Below are positions 53,437 to 63,656 of a DNA stretch of 63,656 nucleotides, one piece after another. A model generated the notes under the pieces. It was not told where the DNA came from and ran no database searches. It saw only the letters and a list, made by a program, of their open reading frames with translations. Position numbers and translations under genes: made by a program. Numbering within the stretch: the first letter of the stretch is position 1; every line of letters starts with the position of its first letter. Location: positions 1 through 63,656 of IMG/VR virus record IMGVR_UViG_3300042866_001039; one strand, 5' to 3'. Origin of the DNA: a virus.

Positions 53437-55278
53437 ATGGCTCAAAGAAGAATATCATATACCGTAAGGGATTTCCAAGCAATTCGTCAGGAATTAATTA
53501 ATTACACAAAAACTTATTATCCAGAATTGATTGATAACTTCAATGATGCTTCAGTTTTTTCTGTATTCTTGGATTTAAACGCAGCCGTAGCCGACAATTT
53601 ACATTATCATATAGATAGAAGTATTCAAGAAACAGTTCTTCAATATGCACAACAACGTTCATCAATCTATAACATTGCAAGAACGTATGGATTAAAAATT
53701 CCTGGTCAAAGACCATCTGTAGCTTTGGTTGATTTTTCAATTACAGTTCCGGCATTTGGTGATAAAGAAGATGAAAGATATTTGGGAACATTAAGACGTG
53801 GAAGTCAAGTTCAAGGTTCAGGTCAAGTATTTGAAACAATATATGATATTGATTTCGCATCACCATTTAATGCTGATGGTATACCAAATAGATTAAAGAT
53901 ACCAAATTTTGATGCCAACAACAACTTAATAAACTACACAATCACTAAAAGAGAAACTGTAGTAAATGGTATTACAAAGGTATTCAAAAGAGTTATAACT
54001 CCAAATGATGTTAGACCTTTCTTTGAATTTTTCTTACCTGAAAAAAATGTTTTAGGAGTCACATCAATAATTCAAAGAGATGGTACATCTTATTCTAACG
54101 TACCAACGGCACAAGAATTTTTAGGTGTGCAAGGTAGATGGTATGAAGTATCGGCACTTGCTGAAGATAGAGTTTTTATTGAGGACCCTACAAAACCATC
54201 AGATGACCCAGCAATTAAAGTTGGAAGATATATACAAACACAAGATAGATTTATTACAGAATACACACCTGAAGGTTTTATAAAACTTACTTTTGGTGGA
54301 GGAACAAATACTGCTGAAGACCAACTTAGAGAGTTTACAGCACTTGATGTACCGTTAAAGATTCAAAGATACCAAAACAATTCAATGTCATTGGGTAATG
54401 CTCCACAAGCAAATACAACAATGTTTATACAATATAGAATTGGTGGTGGACAAGGTACAAACTTAGGTGTTAATGTTATTACACAAATTGGTTCTGTTGA
54501 TTTCTTTGTTAATGGACCTTCTGATATTATAAATAATTCTGTAATTAATTCATTAGCTTGTAATAACGTAACGGCCGCGATTGGTGGAGCAGGATATCCA
54601 TCAACTGAAGAAGTTAGAAATTATGTAACGTTTAACTTTGCAGCACAAAACAGAGCGGTTACAATACATGACTACGAAGCGATTATAAGAAATATGCCGG
54701 GTCAATTTGGAGCACCTGCCAAAGTATCTATTACTGAAAACAATAATAAAATTAATATCAATGTATTATCATATGATGCTACAGGTAATTTAACATCTGA
54801 AGTTTCACAAACTATGAAGAAAAATTTGGCGGAATATTTGTCAAATTATAGAATGATTAATGATTATGTTGTTATTGGAAGTGCAGAAGTAATTGATTTG
54901 GCGTTAGACATTTCAGTTGTTTTAGATGCTACACAAAACCAAGGAGTTGTTATTTCAAACATTGTGGATAGAGTCACCACATTCTTTAGTCCTACTGTAA
55001 GAGGTTTGGGTGAAAATATTGTATTATCTGAATTGAATAGAATATTACAAGCAGAAAATGGTGTATTAAGTGTTACTGACATTTCAGTATTTAACAAAGT
55101 TGGTGGTCAATATAGTTCGGCACAAACAGCAATGCCTTATTCAGATGCGGCAACAAAGAAAATTTCTTTAGTGGACAACACAATATTTGCAGAACCAAAT
55201 CAGATTTACCAAGTCCATTTCCCAACTAAAGATATTACGGTAAGAGTTAAAAATTACCAGACAACAAACTTCTCTTGA
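53437..55278 (+). CDS. gp6: Baseplate wedge protein, gp6/J-like
   Basis: 613 aa (T4 gp6 660). The N-terminal region SYTVRDFQAIRQELINYTKT, then FNDASVFSVFLDLNAAVADN, LHYHIDRSIQETVLQYAQQR and GLKIPGQRPS is characteristic of gp6/baseplate J proteins. Central VTAAIGGAGYPSTEEVRNYV and AVTIHDYEAIIRNMPGQFGA then PAKVSITENNN form the conserved J-type domain. gp6 dimers join neighbouring wedges into the iris that opens on infection. A short hairpin, ACTATT/AATAGT (55305-55320), lies after the stop before the next TATTTAT. Confidence 0.92.
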   Translation: MAQRRISYTVRDFQAIRQELINYTKTYYPELIDNFNDASVFSVFLDLNAAVADNLHYHIDRSIQETVLQYAQQRSSIYNIARTYGLKIPGQRPSVALVDFSITVPAFGDKEDERYLGTLRRGSQVQGSGQVFETIYDIDFASPFNADGIPNRLKIPNFDANNNLINYTITKRETVVNGITKVFKRVITPNDVRPFFEFFLPEKNVLGVTSIIQRDGTSYSNVPTAQEFLGVQGRWYEVSALAEDRVFIEDPTKPSDDPAIKVGRYIQTQDRFITEYTPEGFIKLTFGGGTNTAEDQLREFTALDVPLKIQRYQNNSMSLGNAPQANTTMFIQYRIGGGQGTNLGVNVITQIGSVDFFVNGPSDIINNSVINSLACNNVTAAIGGAGYPSTEEVRNYVTFNFAAQNRAVTIHDYEAIIRNMPGQFGAPAKVSITENNNKININVLSYDATGNLTSEVSQTMKKNLAEYLSNYRMINDYVVIGSAEVIDLALDISVVLDATQNQGVVISNIVDRVTTFFSPTVRGLGENIVLSELNRILQAENGVLSVTDISVFNKVGGQYSSAQTAMPYSDAATKKISLVDNTIFAEPNQIYQVHFPTKDITVRVKNYQTTNFS

Positions 55279-55328
55279 TAATTTATTTTATTCATTCTTT
55301 AACTACTATTATAAAATAGTGTATAAAC

Positions 55329-55335
55329 TATTTAT
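55329..55335 (+). promoter_or_regulatory. TATTTAT motif
   Basis: TATTTAT, 17 nt before the 55353 ATG of the 1679-aa wedge protein. Confidence 0.45.
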
Positions 55336-55352
55336 GATAGAAAGTAAAAGGA

Positions 55353-58300
55353 ATGTCCAAAACTTATAGAATACGTACAGAAGTTGGTGTTGATAGACAA
55401 GTCAATATAGAATTAGAACAAGATTTTGACCAGTTAGAGATACTTTCTTTAAAAGTCAGAAGTGAAGATGTCTACACAAGAATGTGTGCAGACTATGGTG
55501 TAATTGTAGGTCGTGTTCTTGCCAATGGTGGATACGGTGTTCCAAATGTAAGAGTTTCTGTTTTTATTCCAATAACAGATGAAGATTTAAATGATGAAAT
55601 AATTTATGATTTATATCCTTACCGAAGTCTTAATGATGTAAACGCTGATGGATATAGATATAATCTATTACCTTATGAGCAACAACATACAGGTCATATC
55701 CCAACAGGAACATTCCCAAGTAAAAATGATATTTTAACAAACCCAGCGTTGATTGAGGTTTATGACAAGTATTATAAATTCACTGTTAAATCAAATGGTA
55801 GTGGTGACTATATGATAATGGGTGTTCCAATCGGAACGTATACTGTTGTTATGGATATGGATTTGTCTGACATCGGACCATTCTCATTATCACCACAAGA
55901 TTTAATCAGAATGGGTAGAGCAACCGCAGACCAATTTGACGGTGTGAACTTTAAAAGTTCAACTAACTTATTTGAACTACCACAAATCGTAACTTTAAAC
56001 CAAAGTGTAAATGTACAACCATTTTGGGGACAACCAGAAATTTGTCAAATTGATATAACAAGAACTGATTTTGATTTACGTCAATCAGGTATTAATATAT
56101 CTCCAACAGCCATGTTTATGGGTTCTTTGATTACAAATAGTAAAGATTATGCTTTACCAAAGAATTGTAAACCACCACAAGATTTAGGAAGTCTTTGTTC
56201 ATTAGAAACCGCACCTGGAGAAATCATTGGTGTCAGACAAACCATTTTTCAAGACACCCAAGGTAGACCTATATTAGAACAAGCTCAATTTCCACAAGGG
56301 GCAAAAACAATTGATAGTGATGGAACATGGTTATTAGAAGTTCCAATGAATTTGGATTATGTAACCACTAATGAATTTGGTGAACAAGTTTTAAGTCCTG
56401 ACCCAAAAATTGGTATACCAACTAGAGGAAAATATAGATTTAAAATAAAATATTCACAACCAGCCAACTTTGCAAAGGATGAAGTTAGACGAGCATATTA
56501 TTTAGTACCAAATATTAAAGAATATGGTTGGGGTACTGCTGACCCATACAATGACCCAATTTATAAACCTGACAGTAATGTGGGTTATCAAGAGTTAATA
56601 GGTTCTTATTATTTTGGTTTAGATTGGAGTGGATATACTAACGCACAAGATGCTATTGATTGTAAAGATACATTCTATGAGTTTCAATATAATAAAGTCT
56701 ATACGGTATCACAATTAATTGATGAATATAAAAAAGGTACTAATAGAAAAAAGTTTATTGGTATTAAAGAAATTACTAATACTGAATGTGAAAGTGAAAA
56801 TAATAGATTTCCGGCCACAGATGGGTTAAGACAAAATTTTAGTATAATACCAACCTTAGTGACGTATTTGTTATATACAGCATCATTAACAATTATGATT
56901 TTATTACCTATTGTCCATGTGTTAGCATTAATATGGCCAATTATAAGTGTATTATTAAAAGTTGTGTTTGGAACAATTTTGACAATTGTTTCAGTTATTT
57001 GTAAAGCGATTAATAAACTGCGTGGTGCTGATAATCAAATAAATTGCCCAAAACCATACAATTTTCAAAATCTTTTTAAAGAATTAACAAATCCATTTAG
57101 TAAAATAACATTACCAAATTTAACATATCCTGAATGTCAGTTTTGTGAATGTAAACAAGAACCTGTACCACAAGACAATGATGAGTTAACAGCAATTCAA
57201 GAAGCCGCGGCACAAAATTCATTATCATTAAATGCCGATTTTTTTGTGTATGACAATTGGAATCCAAATCAATCTAATGTAACAGAACACCAAGAAGTTT
57301 TTGCGGGTAAAGGATTTAATACTGAAAGTGTTAGAGTCCCAATTAGAAAAAATGATAATAATGATTTTGATTTTATTGATAAATTACCACCATGGGAAAT
57401 TATCAACAAGTATAATTTAAAATCAAAATATTTTGATACTGACCCCTACGCTGGTTCAAACAGAATTAAAGTACAAGTAGAACCAAAGTACAATTCAAAT
57501 ACAAATCACTTTGATAATATCATGGCGGTATTTGTTGACCCAGATGTTCAAAATACTTTTATTTCGGGGCAACTATTATCTTTCCAAGAGTTGACCAAAT
57601 CAACTGACCCAAATACAAGTGGTGCGACTTCAACACCTGAAACAGGGATAACAGGAACAACAAACGTTGGTAAAAGTGTAACGATGACATTTGCCAATCC
57701 AACATCACCAAATTTATCAAATAGTACTGTAACATATAATTTCCCGACAGTACCAAATGAAACTAAATCTTACAAGTTCCCAACGGACATTGAATATTTC
57801 CAAGTTATTACTGGTGTTACTTATAATGATTTTGTATCTCAAAACGCGGCATATGCTAAAGGAACTACAACTTGTAACTACCTTAATTATACTGTAACGA
57901 ATCAAACTAAAAATCCAATCACAATTAATTATACGGATTACAATGGAACTTCACAAACAGCAACAATTGGTATTGTTGTGGACCAAGACACAAATACAAC
58001 TTATGGTGCGACCGAAGATATATGTGCGTGTGAAAATAGTTTAAGCTCAACAAAAAAATTCAGTATAGATAATATAAATTCTTGTTCAGTTCCAGCACCT
58101 GCTGGTTCGGTCTTACCAGGAAATTTATTAAGTCAATTATACCAAAAAATTGAACTTTTTAGAAATGATGGTAAAGACGGTCATGATTTTTACGATTCAT
58201 ATATTGGACAATGGATTGGTGGTGAAATTAGTTTAGTCTTTATGGTTAGGGGTGTTGACCCACACAGTGGACGTAAATCAATCAAATATGATTTATCAAG

Positions 58301-60392
58301 AATTTTTGGTTATAGTAGTTATGGTAGAAAAGTTATTAGTGGTGACTTTTACATGAACGTTCCCGTTCAACAAGGGTTAAAGACCGTAAGAAACGCAGAA
58401 TTAACAAATAACTTACAATCCAATTCAAATGGATATTTGTATTTTAACTCTTTCCAATACACCGCTGGTACTCAATACAGTGCTTATACCACTACACTTC
58501 AAAACTATTATTCATCGTTGGATATGAACCAAGTTGATGATTATCCAATTAACAACGACAATCCTGATAGTTTATTAACAAGTGATATGGTGTACAATGG
58601 TGGAAGTGGACAGTTAGTTGCAAATAGTAGTACTGAGGGTTATATACAAGGTGAATATATTGAAGGTGGTTCGTTTATATGGGCAGAAAAGGCTAAGAAA
58701 ATTAAAAAAGACAATAACGGTAATGACAACAATGATACAAGACCGTGGCTTTATTTTGCACCATCTTGGGCAAGATATGCTCCTGCTAAGATGGTTGTTT
58801 ATAAAGATAAAATGGTTATGAGGTCAGATAGATTACCAGTAGGTACTATATTTGATGGCAGTGCTAATAACTATTTTGCTTGGCAAGCATCAAACGCATT
58901 ACCTTATACCTTTGTCGATGATAATGGTACATCTAATACCCAACTTGTTGTACCATCATTTGATTTTAGTGACCCAACAGAAAATCCTGATTTAGTAACA
59001 GGTGCGACATTTAATGCTATCGCCAATTCATTTACCTGTAATGGTATGGTTGATTTGTCTTGTTATCAAGGTGACGGTAGAAATTTTACTGCATTACCCG
59101 CAACCAATGAATGTAATACTAATACTAAAAAGGGAGATAAAGTTGTTGTTAAGGGTTGTTACATATTAGTAAACAAACCAATTGGTACCCTCTTTGGTAG
59201 GAACAATGATTATTCATTAATTATAGAATGGATTGGAAGACTTAGATTAATGATTGCAGTATGTCAAGGAACTTTTTCACATACGTTTGTAAACTCTTGG
59301 ATAAATGGAACATTGTTTGCGTTCCCATTCCAAAATGCTGTTAGATTTAATGCTAAGAATGAGCCAATTGTTAGAACAGTTGTTTTAAATAAAGCCTTTT
59401 ATAATTTTTGTGCCGATACAATAGTGTACGAACCACAATCTAATAATTTTTATTATCGTTCAAGTCCATGGGATGGTCAAAATTTTATAGGTCAATACCC
59501 ACCATCAGGACTATTTAATTCACCAGTGAATGATAGAAACTTATTATACCCAACTACAATTATGGATTTGGGTCCAAAATTTATTTGGAGTAAAGATGTA
59601 AACAAAAGTCCAAATTACTTTGGATATCAAATGGATAGGTTCAATGCAACATCTTGGAACAATGTGTCTGATTTATTGCAATTATTTATAATATCAAGAA
59701 TATCAAACTCTAACCTATTAAAATCAACCAAAACAGGTTTAGACACATCAATTTCTGCATTTTTCAGTAGACCCCAATTAAGGGTTGATGGTGATTATGC
59801 TCAGATGTTACAAATCAATTCACAGTATGGTATTGTACCATATACTGCGGATAATTATTTTGATGACCCTGCAACAACAACTGACAATGTTGTTTATGTG
59901 TCTGTTGATAATCAAAAAAATTCGGTATTTGGTATTTTTTATAGTGGGTATACTGAAGAAAGGGATTTAATATCACCACGTAGAATAGACAGAACATTTA
60001 CTGGAAATACATTAATTGCCGATTATTTAGGAACCAAATCACAAGAAGTTCCATTTTATAGATGGTCAAATACAGCATATATTGATGGTCAACCGTCCAT
60101 TTTTGGTAACGAGGAAAACAATTGGTATACAGAAGGTAATGCTTACAAAGAAAAATATCAAAATTTAGATAGAATGTTAAACCCAATGTTCATTGGAGGA
60201 AACAATCAAATTCAAAACAGAAAAGGTTACATTTACCAAACAAATAGTTTGGGACAATATTCCCAATCACCGGCACTTGGTAATAATAATGAAACTATAA
60301 CAAGTGCACCATGGTATTTTTATTTCGGTTTAAAGAAAGGTTCGTCTGCCATGGATAAATTTACAAAATTATATATTAAATCAGAAGAATGA
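55353..60392 (+). CDS. Giant baseplate wedge-like protein with internal membrane-type helices
   Basis: 1679 aa. The N-terminus includes a transthyretin/carboxypeptidase-regulatory-like beta domain (GRVLANGGYGVPNVRVSVFI, and YMIMGVPIGTYTVVMDMDLS). Residues about 497-553 are strongly hydrophobic: IPTLVTYLLYTASLTIMILL, IVHVLALIWPIISVLLKVVF, GTILTIVSVICKAINKL, enough for two or three transmembrane helices. A Cys group follows (YPECQFCECKQ). The rest is beta-rich structural sequence. Position after gp6 suggests the counterpart of T4 gp7 (1032 aa), but I see no direct sequence likeness. Stop and next start overlap by 4 bases. Confidence 0.65.
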   Translation: MSKTYRIRTEVGVDRQVNIELEQDFDQLEILSLKVRSEDVYTRMCADYGVIVGRVLANGGYGVPNVRVSVFIPITDEDLNDEIIYDLYPYRSLNDVNADGYRYNLLPYEQQHTGHIPTGTFPSKNDILTNPALIEVYDKYYKFTVKSNGSGDYMIMGVPIGTYTVVMDMDLSDIGPFSLSPQDLIRMGRATADQFDGVNFKSSTNLFELPQIVTLNQSVNVQPFWGQPEICQIDITRTDFDLRQSGINISPTAMFMGSLITNSKDYALPKNCKPPQDLGSLCSLETAPGEIIGVRQTIFQDTQGRPILEQAQFPQGAKTIDSDGTWLLEVPMNLDYVTTNEFGEQVLSPDPKIGIPTRGKYRFKIKYSQPANFAKDEVRRAYYLVPNIKEYGWGTADPYNDPIYKPDSNVGYQELIGSYYFGLDWSGYTNAQDAIDCKDTFYEFQYNKVYTVSQLIDEYKKGTNRKKFIGIKEITNTECESENNRFPATDGLRQNFSIIPTLVTYLLYTASLTIMILLPIVHVLALIWPIISVLLKVVFGTILTIVSVICKAINKLRGADNQINCPKPYNFQNLFKELTNPFSKITLPNLTYPECQFCECKQEPVPQDNDELTAIQEAAAQNSLSLNADFFVYDNWNPNQSNVTEHQEVFAGKGFNTESVRVPIRKNDNNDFDFIDKLPPWEIINKYNLKSKYFDTDPYAGSNRIKVQVEPKYNSNTNHFDNIMAVFVDPDVQNTFISGQLLSFQELTKSTDPNTSGATSTPETGITGTTNVGKSVTMTFANPTSPNLSNSTVTYNFPTVPNETKSYKFPTDIEYFQVITGVTYNDFVSQNAAYAKGTTTCNYLNYTVTNQTKNPITINYTDYNGTSQTATIGIVVDQDTNTTYGATEDICACENSLSSTKKFSIDNINSCSVPAPAGSVLPGNLLSQLYQKIELFRNDGKDGHDFYDSYIGQWIGGEISLVFMVRGVDPHSGRKSIKYDLSRIFGYSSYGRKVISGDFYMNVPVQQGLKTVRNAELTNNLQSNSNGYLYFNSFQYTAGTQYSAYTTTLQNYYSSLDMNQVDDYPINNDNPDSLLTSDMVYNGGSGQLVANSSTEGYIQGEYIEGGSFIWAEKAKKIKKDNNGNDNNDTRPWLYFAPSWARYAPAKMVVYKDKMVMRSDRLPVGTIFDGSANNYFAWQASNALPYTFVDDNGTSNTQLVVPSFDFSDPTENPDLVTGATFNAIANSFTCNGMVDLSCYQGDGRNFTALPATNECNTNTKKGDKVVVKGCYILVNKPIGTLFGRNNDYSLIIEWIGRLRLMIAVCQGTFSHTFVNSWINGTLFAFPFQNAVRFNAKNEPIVRTVVLNKAFYNFCADTIVYEPQSNNFYYRSSPWDGQNFIGQYPPSGLFNSPVNDRNLLYPTTIMDLGPKFIWSKDVNKSPNYFGYQMDRFNATSWNNVSDLLQLFIISRISNSNLLKSTKTGLDTSISAFFSRPQLRVDGDYAQMLQINSQYGIVPYTADNYFDDPATTTDNVVYVSVDNQKNSVFGIFYSGYTEERDLISPRRIDRTFTGNTLIADYLGTKSQEVPFYRWSNTAYIDGQPSIFGNEENNWYTEGNAYKEKYQNLDRMLNPMFIGGNNQIQNRKGYIYQTNSLGQYSQSPALGNNNETITSAPWYFYFGLKKGSSAMDKFTKLYIKSEE

Positions 60393-62080
60393 GCGAAAGT
60401 AATTACATAGTAGTTAAACCTGATTTGAGGTATAAGTCGGCACCCGATGCAGATTTATCTTTTGTAACAGAATTAAATCAAACACAATCACAAGTAATTG
60501 ATTATGATAGAACTGTTAATGTTAATTTAGCAACATTGTTTGATGCTGAAAGGCAAAAATCTGTATTGTTTAGACCAACAGTTAAGTTATCATATATCTA
60601 CGAAAATAACTTGGTAGGTTATAGTAATTACAAACCGTATAGAGATAATTTATATTATATTAATCCCGAGTTGTCTGTAATCAATGGGATATGGAGTGGA
60701 TTACCAACATATCAAGAATTTGAATTTATTAGAACAGATGTGGAATCAACCCAATTAAATTTTGTTGCAAAAAGTGCGTCAACATATAATTGGAATGTTG
60801 TTTTATCCTATCCATATGAAAATGACTATACGGTACCAATGCAATATTACTTTTCAAATGGTCAGTCATTAACACCATGGGTATCAGGGGATGGAATACC
60901 ATTTAAAATATCTCAAGGAACTGAAAATGGAACACCGTTAATTCAGTTTACTTGCCCTGTTCCACACGGGTTATCTGTTAATGAATATGTTGAATTGTCA
61001 TTTAATTATAGTGGTGTTAACACATTCCAAGTTTCTTATTTGGGTGATAATACAATTGGTTCAGATGAATATATTTTTAGTATATACAATGTTGGATTTA
61101 CGGGTTCAACATTTAATAGTGGTAATCAAGGATTCTTTAAACGAATCATAGACATTAATAATTCTGGTGAAACAAAATCAAAATATTATGTTAGATTACA
61201 TAAGATTATTAGTAATCCACATGATTCAATCATTACAAGAAACGGATTTGAATTGAATCCATTTAGTGATGGTTCATTTTATCAATTTTCTTCATTAACA
61301 CCAAACAATGTTGGAAGGGTTGTTAATTATCAAAGCTCAAACACATATAATATTACCATGGCTCGTGATTTGGAAGTTACAAATCAAGTTGATAATAATA
61401 AAAAACCTTTAACACAAGTGTTTGCAACATTTCAAAACGTTGGATACTTTGGTTGGTTCAATCAATTAAGAAGAGGTTGGGGATTTAATATGGTGCCAAA
61501 GACAACAAACCCGTGGTGGGCAACAACAAATCCAACATCATTAGAAAATAACACAACATCAGGATACACAAAAACACAAAATGGTGTTCCTTATAATTTT
61601 ACGGTTAATCTACCAAGATATAGTGGGGATACAATGTATGGTGATTGGTGTGAGTGGAATGAAAGTAATCAATCAGAAAGGGTTATTTCAAACTACATGA
61701 ATAAAATGACCTATTACCAAAAAGCGTTTGATATTGCACCTACCGCATCTACAAACCCAAGTGGGTTTTATTACCAAGTTCATTATCCAATTACCTTGAA
61801 AGTGTTTTCAGATTATATTGAAACTGCTGAACAAAGTGGAACTGAAGGAATTCCATATTGGGCTTACTTCAGTAATAACAACAAATTATGGTTTTGGAGA
61901 GATATTTACGAATATGGGTATATTGACAATTTAGGTAGAGGTGTTGATTATCCATACTTGAATACTGCCCACTACCCATTCCAAGATATTACTTTCAGAT
62001 TATATCCTGAAGGTGCGTCATTTGACATAACAGATTTGTACCAAATTGTACCAGACCCGATAATAGATGGATGCGAATAA
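60389..62080 (+). CDS. Baseplate wedge-like protein
   Basis: 563 aa, beta-rich with many Tyr, Asn and Trp (SYIYENNLVGYSNYKPYRDN, YFGWFNQLRRGWGFNMVPKT, NPWWATTNP). No family is certain. Position directly after the gp7-like giant suggests a gp8-like wedge component (T4 gp8 334 aa) or a fibre-attachment protein. It starts inside the ATGA of the previous gene and ends 14 bases inside the next one, so the three genes are translated as a coupled set. No signal peptide or membrane segment. Confidence 0.6.
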   Translation: MSESNYIVVKPDLRYKSAPDADLSFVTELNQTQSQVIDYDRTVNVNLATLFDAERQKSVLFRPTVKLSYIYENNLVGYSNYKPYRDNLYYINPELSVINGIWSGLPTYQEFEFIRTDVESTQLNFVAKSASTYNWNVVLSYPYENDYTVPMQYYFSNGQSLTPWVSGDGIPFKISQGTENGTPLIQFTCPVPHGLSVNEYVELSFNYSGVNTFQVSYLGDNTIGSDEYIFSIYNVGFTGSTFNSGNQGFFKRIIDINNSGETKSKYYVRLHKIISNPHDSIITRNGFELNPFSDGSFYQFSSLTPNNVGRVVNYQSSNTYNITMARDLEVTNQVDNNKKPLTQVFATFQNVGYFGWFNQLRRGWGFNMVPKTTNPWWATTNPTSLENNTTSGYTKTQNGVPYNFTVNLPRYSGDTMYGDWCEWNESNQSERVISNYMNKMTYYQKAFDIAPTASTNPSGFYYQVHYPITLKVFSDYIETAEQSGTEGIPYWAYFSNNNKLWFWRDIYEYGYIDNLGRGVDYPYLNTAHYPFQDITFRLYPEGASFDITDLYQIVPDPIIDGCE

Positions 62081-62849
62081 GATAAGAGTGTTGTTTAATA
62101 ACCAACCCAAAGATTTGGTTATACCTCTTCAACAAGAGTGGGACTTCTATGGTCAGCAACAAGCCATTGAACAATACGAGTCAACCATTATTGAAAAAAT
62201 ATTAAATCAAGGGGATGATTACGAAGTTAATAGGTTTGACCATCAGTTATATGATGGAACAAAAAGTTCTTTAAACTATGATTTTTATTTAAACAATCCC
62301 GTGTTTGCGGTTAACAATTTTTGGGAAAATTCTTACTTAGCAAAATTTACTGCTGACCAAGTATATTATTACAGTCCATCATTTACAAAATCTTTTTGGA
62401 AAATAGATTTTTATGATAGTCCAACTACAAGAACACAAAAATCTTATTTTACTACAATATTACCAGTACAACAAGGAAAGTTTCAACCAACAGTTTTAAA
62501 TAATACAACAGCGGTTACAATTAAAAGACCAAGTTATCAATTAGATTATATTGGTGATAAAGAAGGGTTTTTTCTTTATTGGTTGAAATCAAGACAATTC
62601 TTGAATATCAATACTTTTTATATGACGGCCAAGTTCTTTGATGGTAATACAGGACAGTTTATAAAAATGATGAAAGCACCTCAAAGTTCTTTACCAAATT
62701 ATTATGATTTTCCATCTGAAGAATATTTTTACTACAAAGTAGATTTAGATTATGTAACACAAACATATCAAGTGTTTGATTACCCAAGAGGGGTACGAGC
62801 CGGAACAGTTTCAAATCCGATAAAATGGTATGAATACGTAAACCCATAA
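62067..62849 (+). CDS. Hypothetical baseplate/tail structural protein
   Basis: Not recognised. 260 aa, aromatic-rich (YYSPSFTKSFWKIDFYDSPT, KEGFFLYWLKSRQFLNINTF, YYDFPSEEYFYYKVDLDYVT), with an early helical IPLQQEWDFYGQQQAIEQYE. The pattern is common in baseplate-attached proteins of large myoviruses. It overlaps the wedge-like gene upstream by 14 bases and shares one base (TAATG) with the gene downstream, within the same late operon. Confidence 0.6.
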   Translation: MDANKIRVLFNNQPKDLVIPLQQEWDFYGQQQAIEQYESTIIEKILNQGDDYEVNRFDHQLYDGTKSSLNYDFYLNNPVFAVNNFWENSYLAKFTADQVYYYSPSFTKSFWKIDFYDSPTTRTQKSYFTTILPVQQGKFQPTVLNNTTAVTIKRPSYQLDYIGDKEGFFLYWLKSRQFLNINTFYMTAKFFDGNTGQFIKMMKAPQSSLPNYYDFPSEEYFYYKVDLDYVTQTYQVFDYPRGVRAGTVSNPIKWYEYVNP

Positions 62850-63656
62850 TGGATACACAAGTAATGAATATCAGGGTATCACCCGAAGTCTTGAATACAA
62901 TCATTCATGATGTTACTTACTCAGGTGAGACATTTGGGGTGTATTCATCTATGACTCAAACTTTAACAAGTGGTGTTAACAACACATCAAGTTTAACAGG
63001 TCTTACAGTTCCAATTCTTTTAACACAAAATACAATTGATTTGGGTTATTACTCTGTATTTGATGGTGCAATTTCACAAATAAATGTTGTAAACAATTTT
63101 ATATTTTCATCCACAACAGGAAATCCATTTACTTGGTATGTTTATAATACCGCAGATGTTGAGTTTAATGCCTACCTTCAGTTATCAACATATTTTTTAG
63201 ATTGGGGTGATGGAACACCATTACAACCAATTAATACGTACGCACCTAATTCTATTGTTCACACGTATAATACAAACCCAAGTGAATATACAATTACATT
63301 ATCACAAAATAATCCTTGGGGAAACACAACGGTATCTAAAAATATTCAAACACCATATGTTGAAGTTCCTGATTTTAATCCAAGTGGAACTGCATACTTT
63401 ACACCAAATGTTGGTTCTTGGAGTGCAACACCAATATCGTACAACTATATTTTTACTGGTGACAGTGTTAATTTAGTTGAAGACCAAGTTTCATCGGCAT
63501 ATGTTTCAGTACCATTTACTGTTAGTGGATATACCGACTCAAGAATTAATGACTTGGCATTTTATGGTACACCAAAATTTAAATTATTGGTACCTGTTCA
63601 AAAGAATAATGTTGATTATGGTATTATTACTGAAATTAATTTAGTTTATACAGCAT
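62849..63656 (+). CDS. PKD-containing fibre/tail protein, 3' end outside window
   Basis: Open for 269 codons to the right edge. The start ATG shares its A with the stop of the previous gene. The sequence MDTQVMNIRVSPEVLNTIIH leads into beta-rich repeats, and around residues 110-155 YFLDWGDGTPLQPINTYAPN then SIVHTYNTNPSEYTITLSQN is a PKD-type immunoglobulin-like domain (WGDG followed by HTY). Such domains occur in phage fibres and surface adhesins and may bind carbohydrate. The C-terminus and total length cannot be determined here. Confidence 0.75.
   Translation, partial: MDTQVMNIRVSPEVLNTIIHDVTYSGETFGVYSSMTQTLTSGVNNTSSLTGLTVPILLTQNTIDLGYYSVFDGAISQINVVNNFIFSSTTGNPFTWYVYNTADVEFNAYLQLSTYFLDWGDGTPLQPINTYAPNSIVHTYNTNPSEYTITLSQNNPWGNTTVSKNIQTPYVEVPDFNPSGTAYFTPNVGSWSATPISYNYIFTGDSVNLVEDQVSSAYVSVPFTVSGYTDSRINDLAFYGTPKFKLLVPVQKNNVDYGIITEINLVYTA

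Overview
The window is a stretch of a large, AT-rich, strictly lytic-looking myovirus genome with T4-type organisation. It carries a contractile sheath, a gp19-like tube, a tape measure, a gp25/gp6/gp53 baseplate and a T4-type replication set (family B polymerase, gp32-like SSB, UvsX, FEN-type nuclease, gp41 helicase). I see no integrase, tRNA, CRISPR array or insertion sequence, and coding density is near total: no gene-free stretch exceeds 300 bases. The host is probably a member of the Bacteroidota. This is inference. It rests on the absence of purine-rich Shine-Dalgarno sites, a short Cys-rich gene of the DUF5522 type, and an exonuclease and a superoxide dismutase domain that read like their Bacteroidota relatives.

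Layout. (1) 1-6009, minus strand: a tandem glycosyltransferase cut by the window edge, dUTPase, a PolB-type 3'-5' exonuclease, a GT-B-like glycosyltransferase and five small proteins, one WYL-like. (2) 6057-15630, plus strand: a 1305-aa adhesin/fibre with mucin-like Thr/Pro tracts and LamG-like domains, a small fibre protein, and a tightly packed five-gene glycosyltransferase operon whose first member resembles GT60 polypeptide GlcNAc-transferases. (3) 15647-25529: a small protein, DNA polymerase behind a structured leader, then minus-strand genes for a neck-like protein, a superoxide dismutase fused to a predicted PD-(D/E)XK nuclease, and an SNF2 helicase. Plus-strand neck and tail-completion genes and a small antisense ribbon-helix-helix gene follow. 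(4) 25651-45015: sheath, HAD-like protein, tube, tail-assembly chaperone with an apparent +1 frameshift, tape measure and very large baseplate/hub proteins. (5) 45038-52977: two small genes, a strong terminator, then SSB, UvsX, 5'-3' nuclease, replicative helicase, B12-dependent ribonucleotide reductase and the DUF5522-like gene. (6) 52970-63656: baseplate wedge genes (gp25, gp6, a 1679-aa protein with membrane-type helices) and further baseplate/fibre genes running off the right edge.

Regulation. The heptamer TATTTAT (often TATTTATA) lies 4-40 nt before the first gene of most structural transcription units on both strands, so it is a candidate late promoter or initiation signal. The SSB/UvsX cluster instead follows a strong terminator and a TTGACG-N17-TATAAT promoter. 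The most unusual items are the dismutase-nuclease fusion, the mucin-like fibre beside a GT60-like transferase, the +1 frameshift in the tail chaperone, and the structured RNA ahead of the polymerase gene. No searches were run, so all family assignments are by eye.
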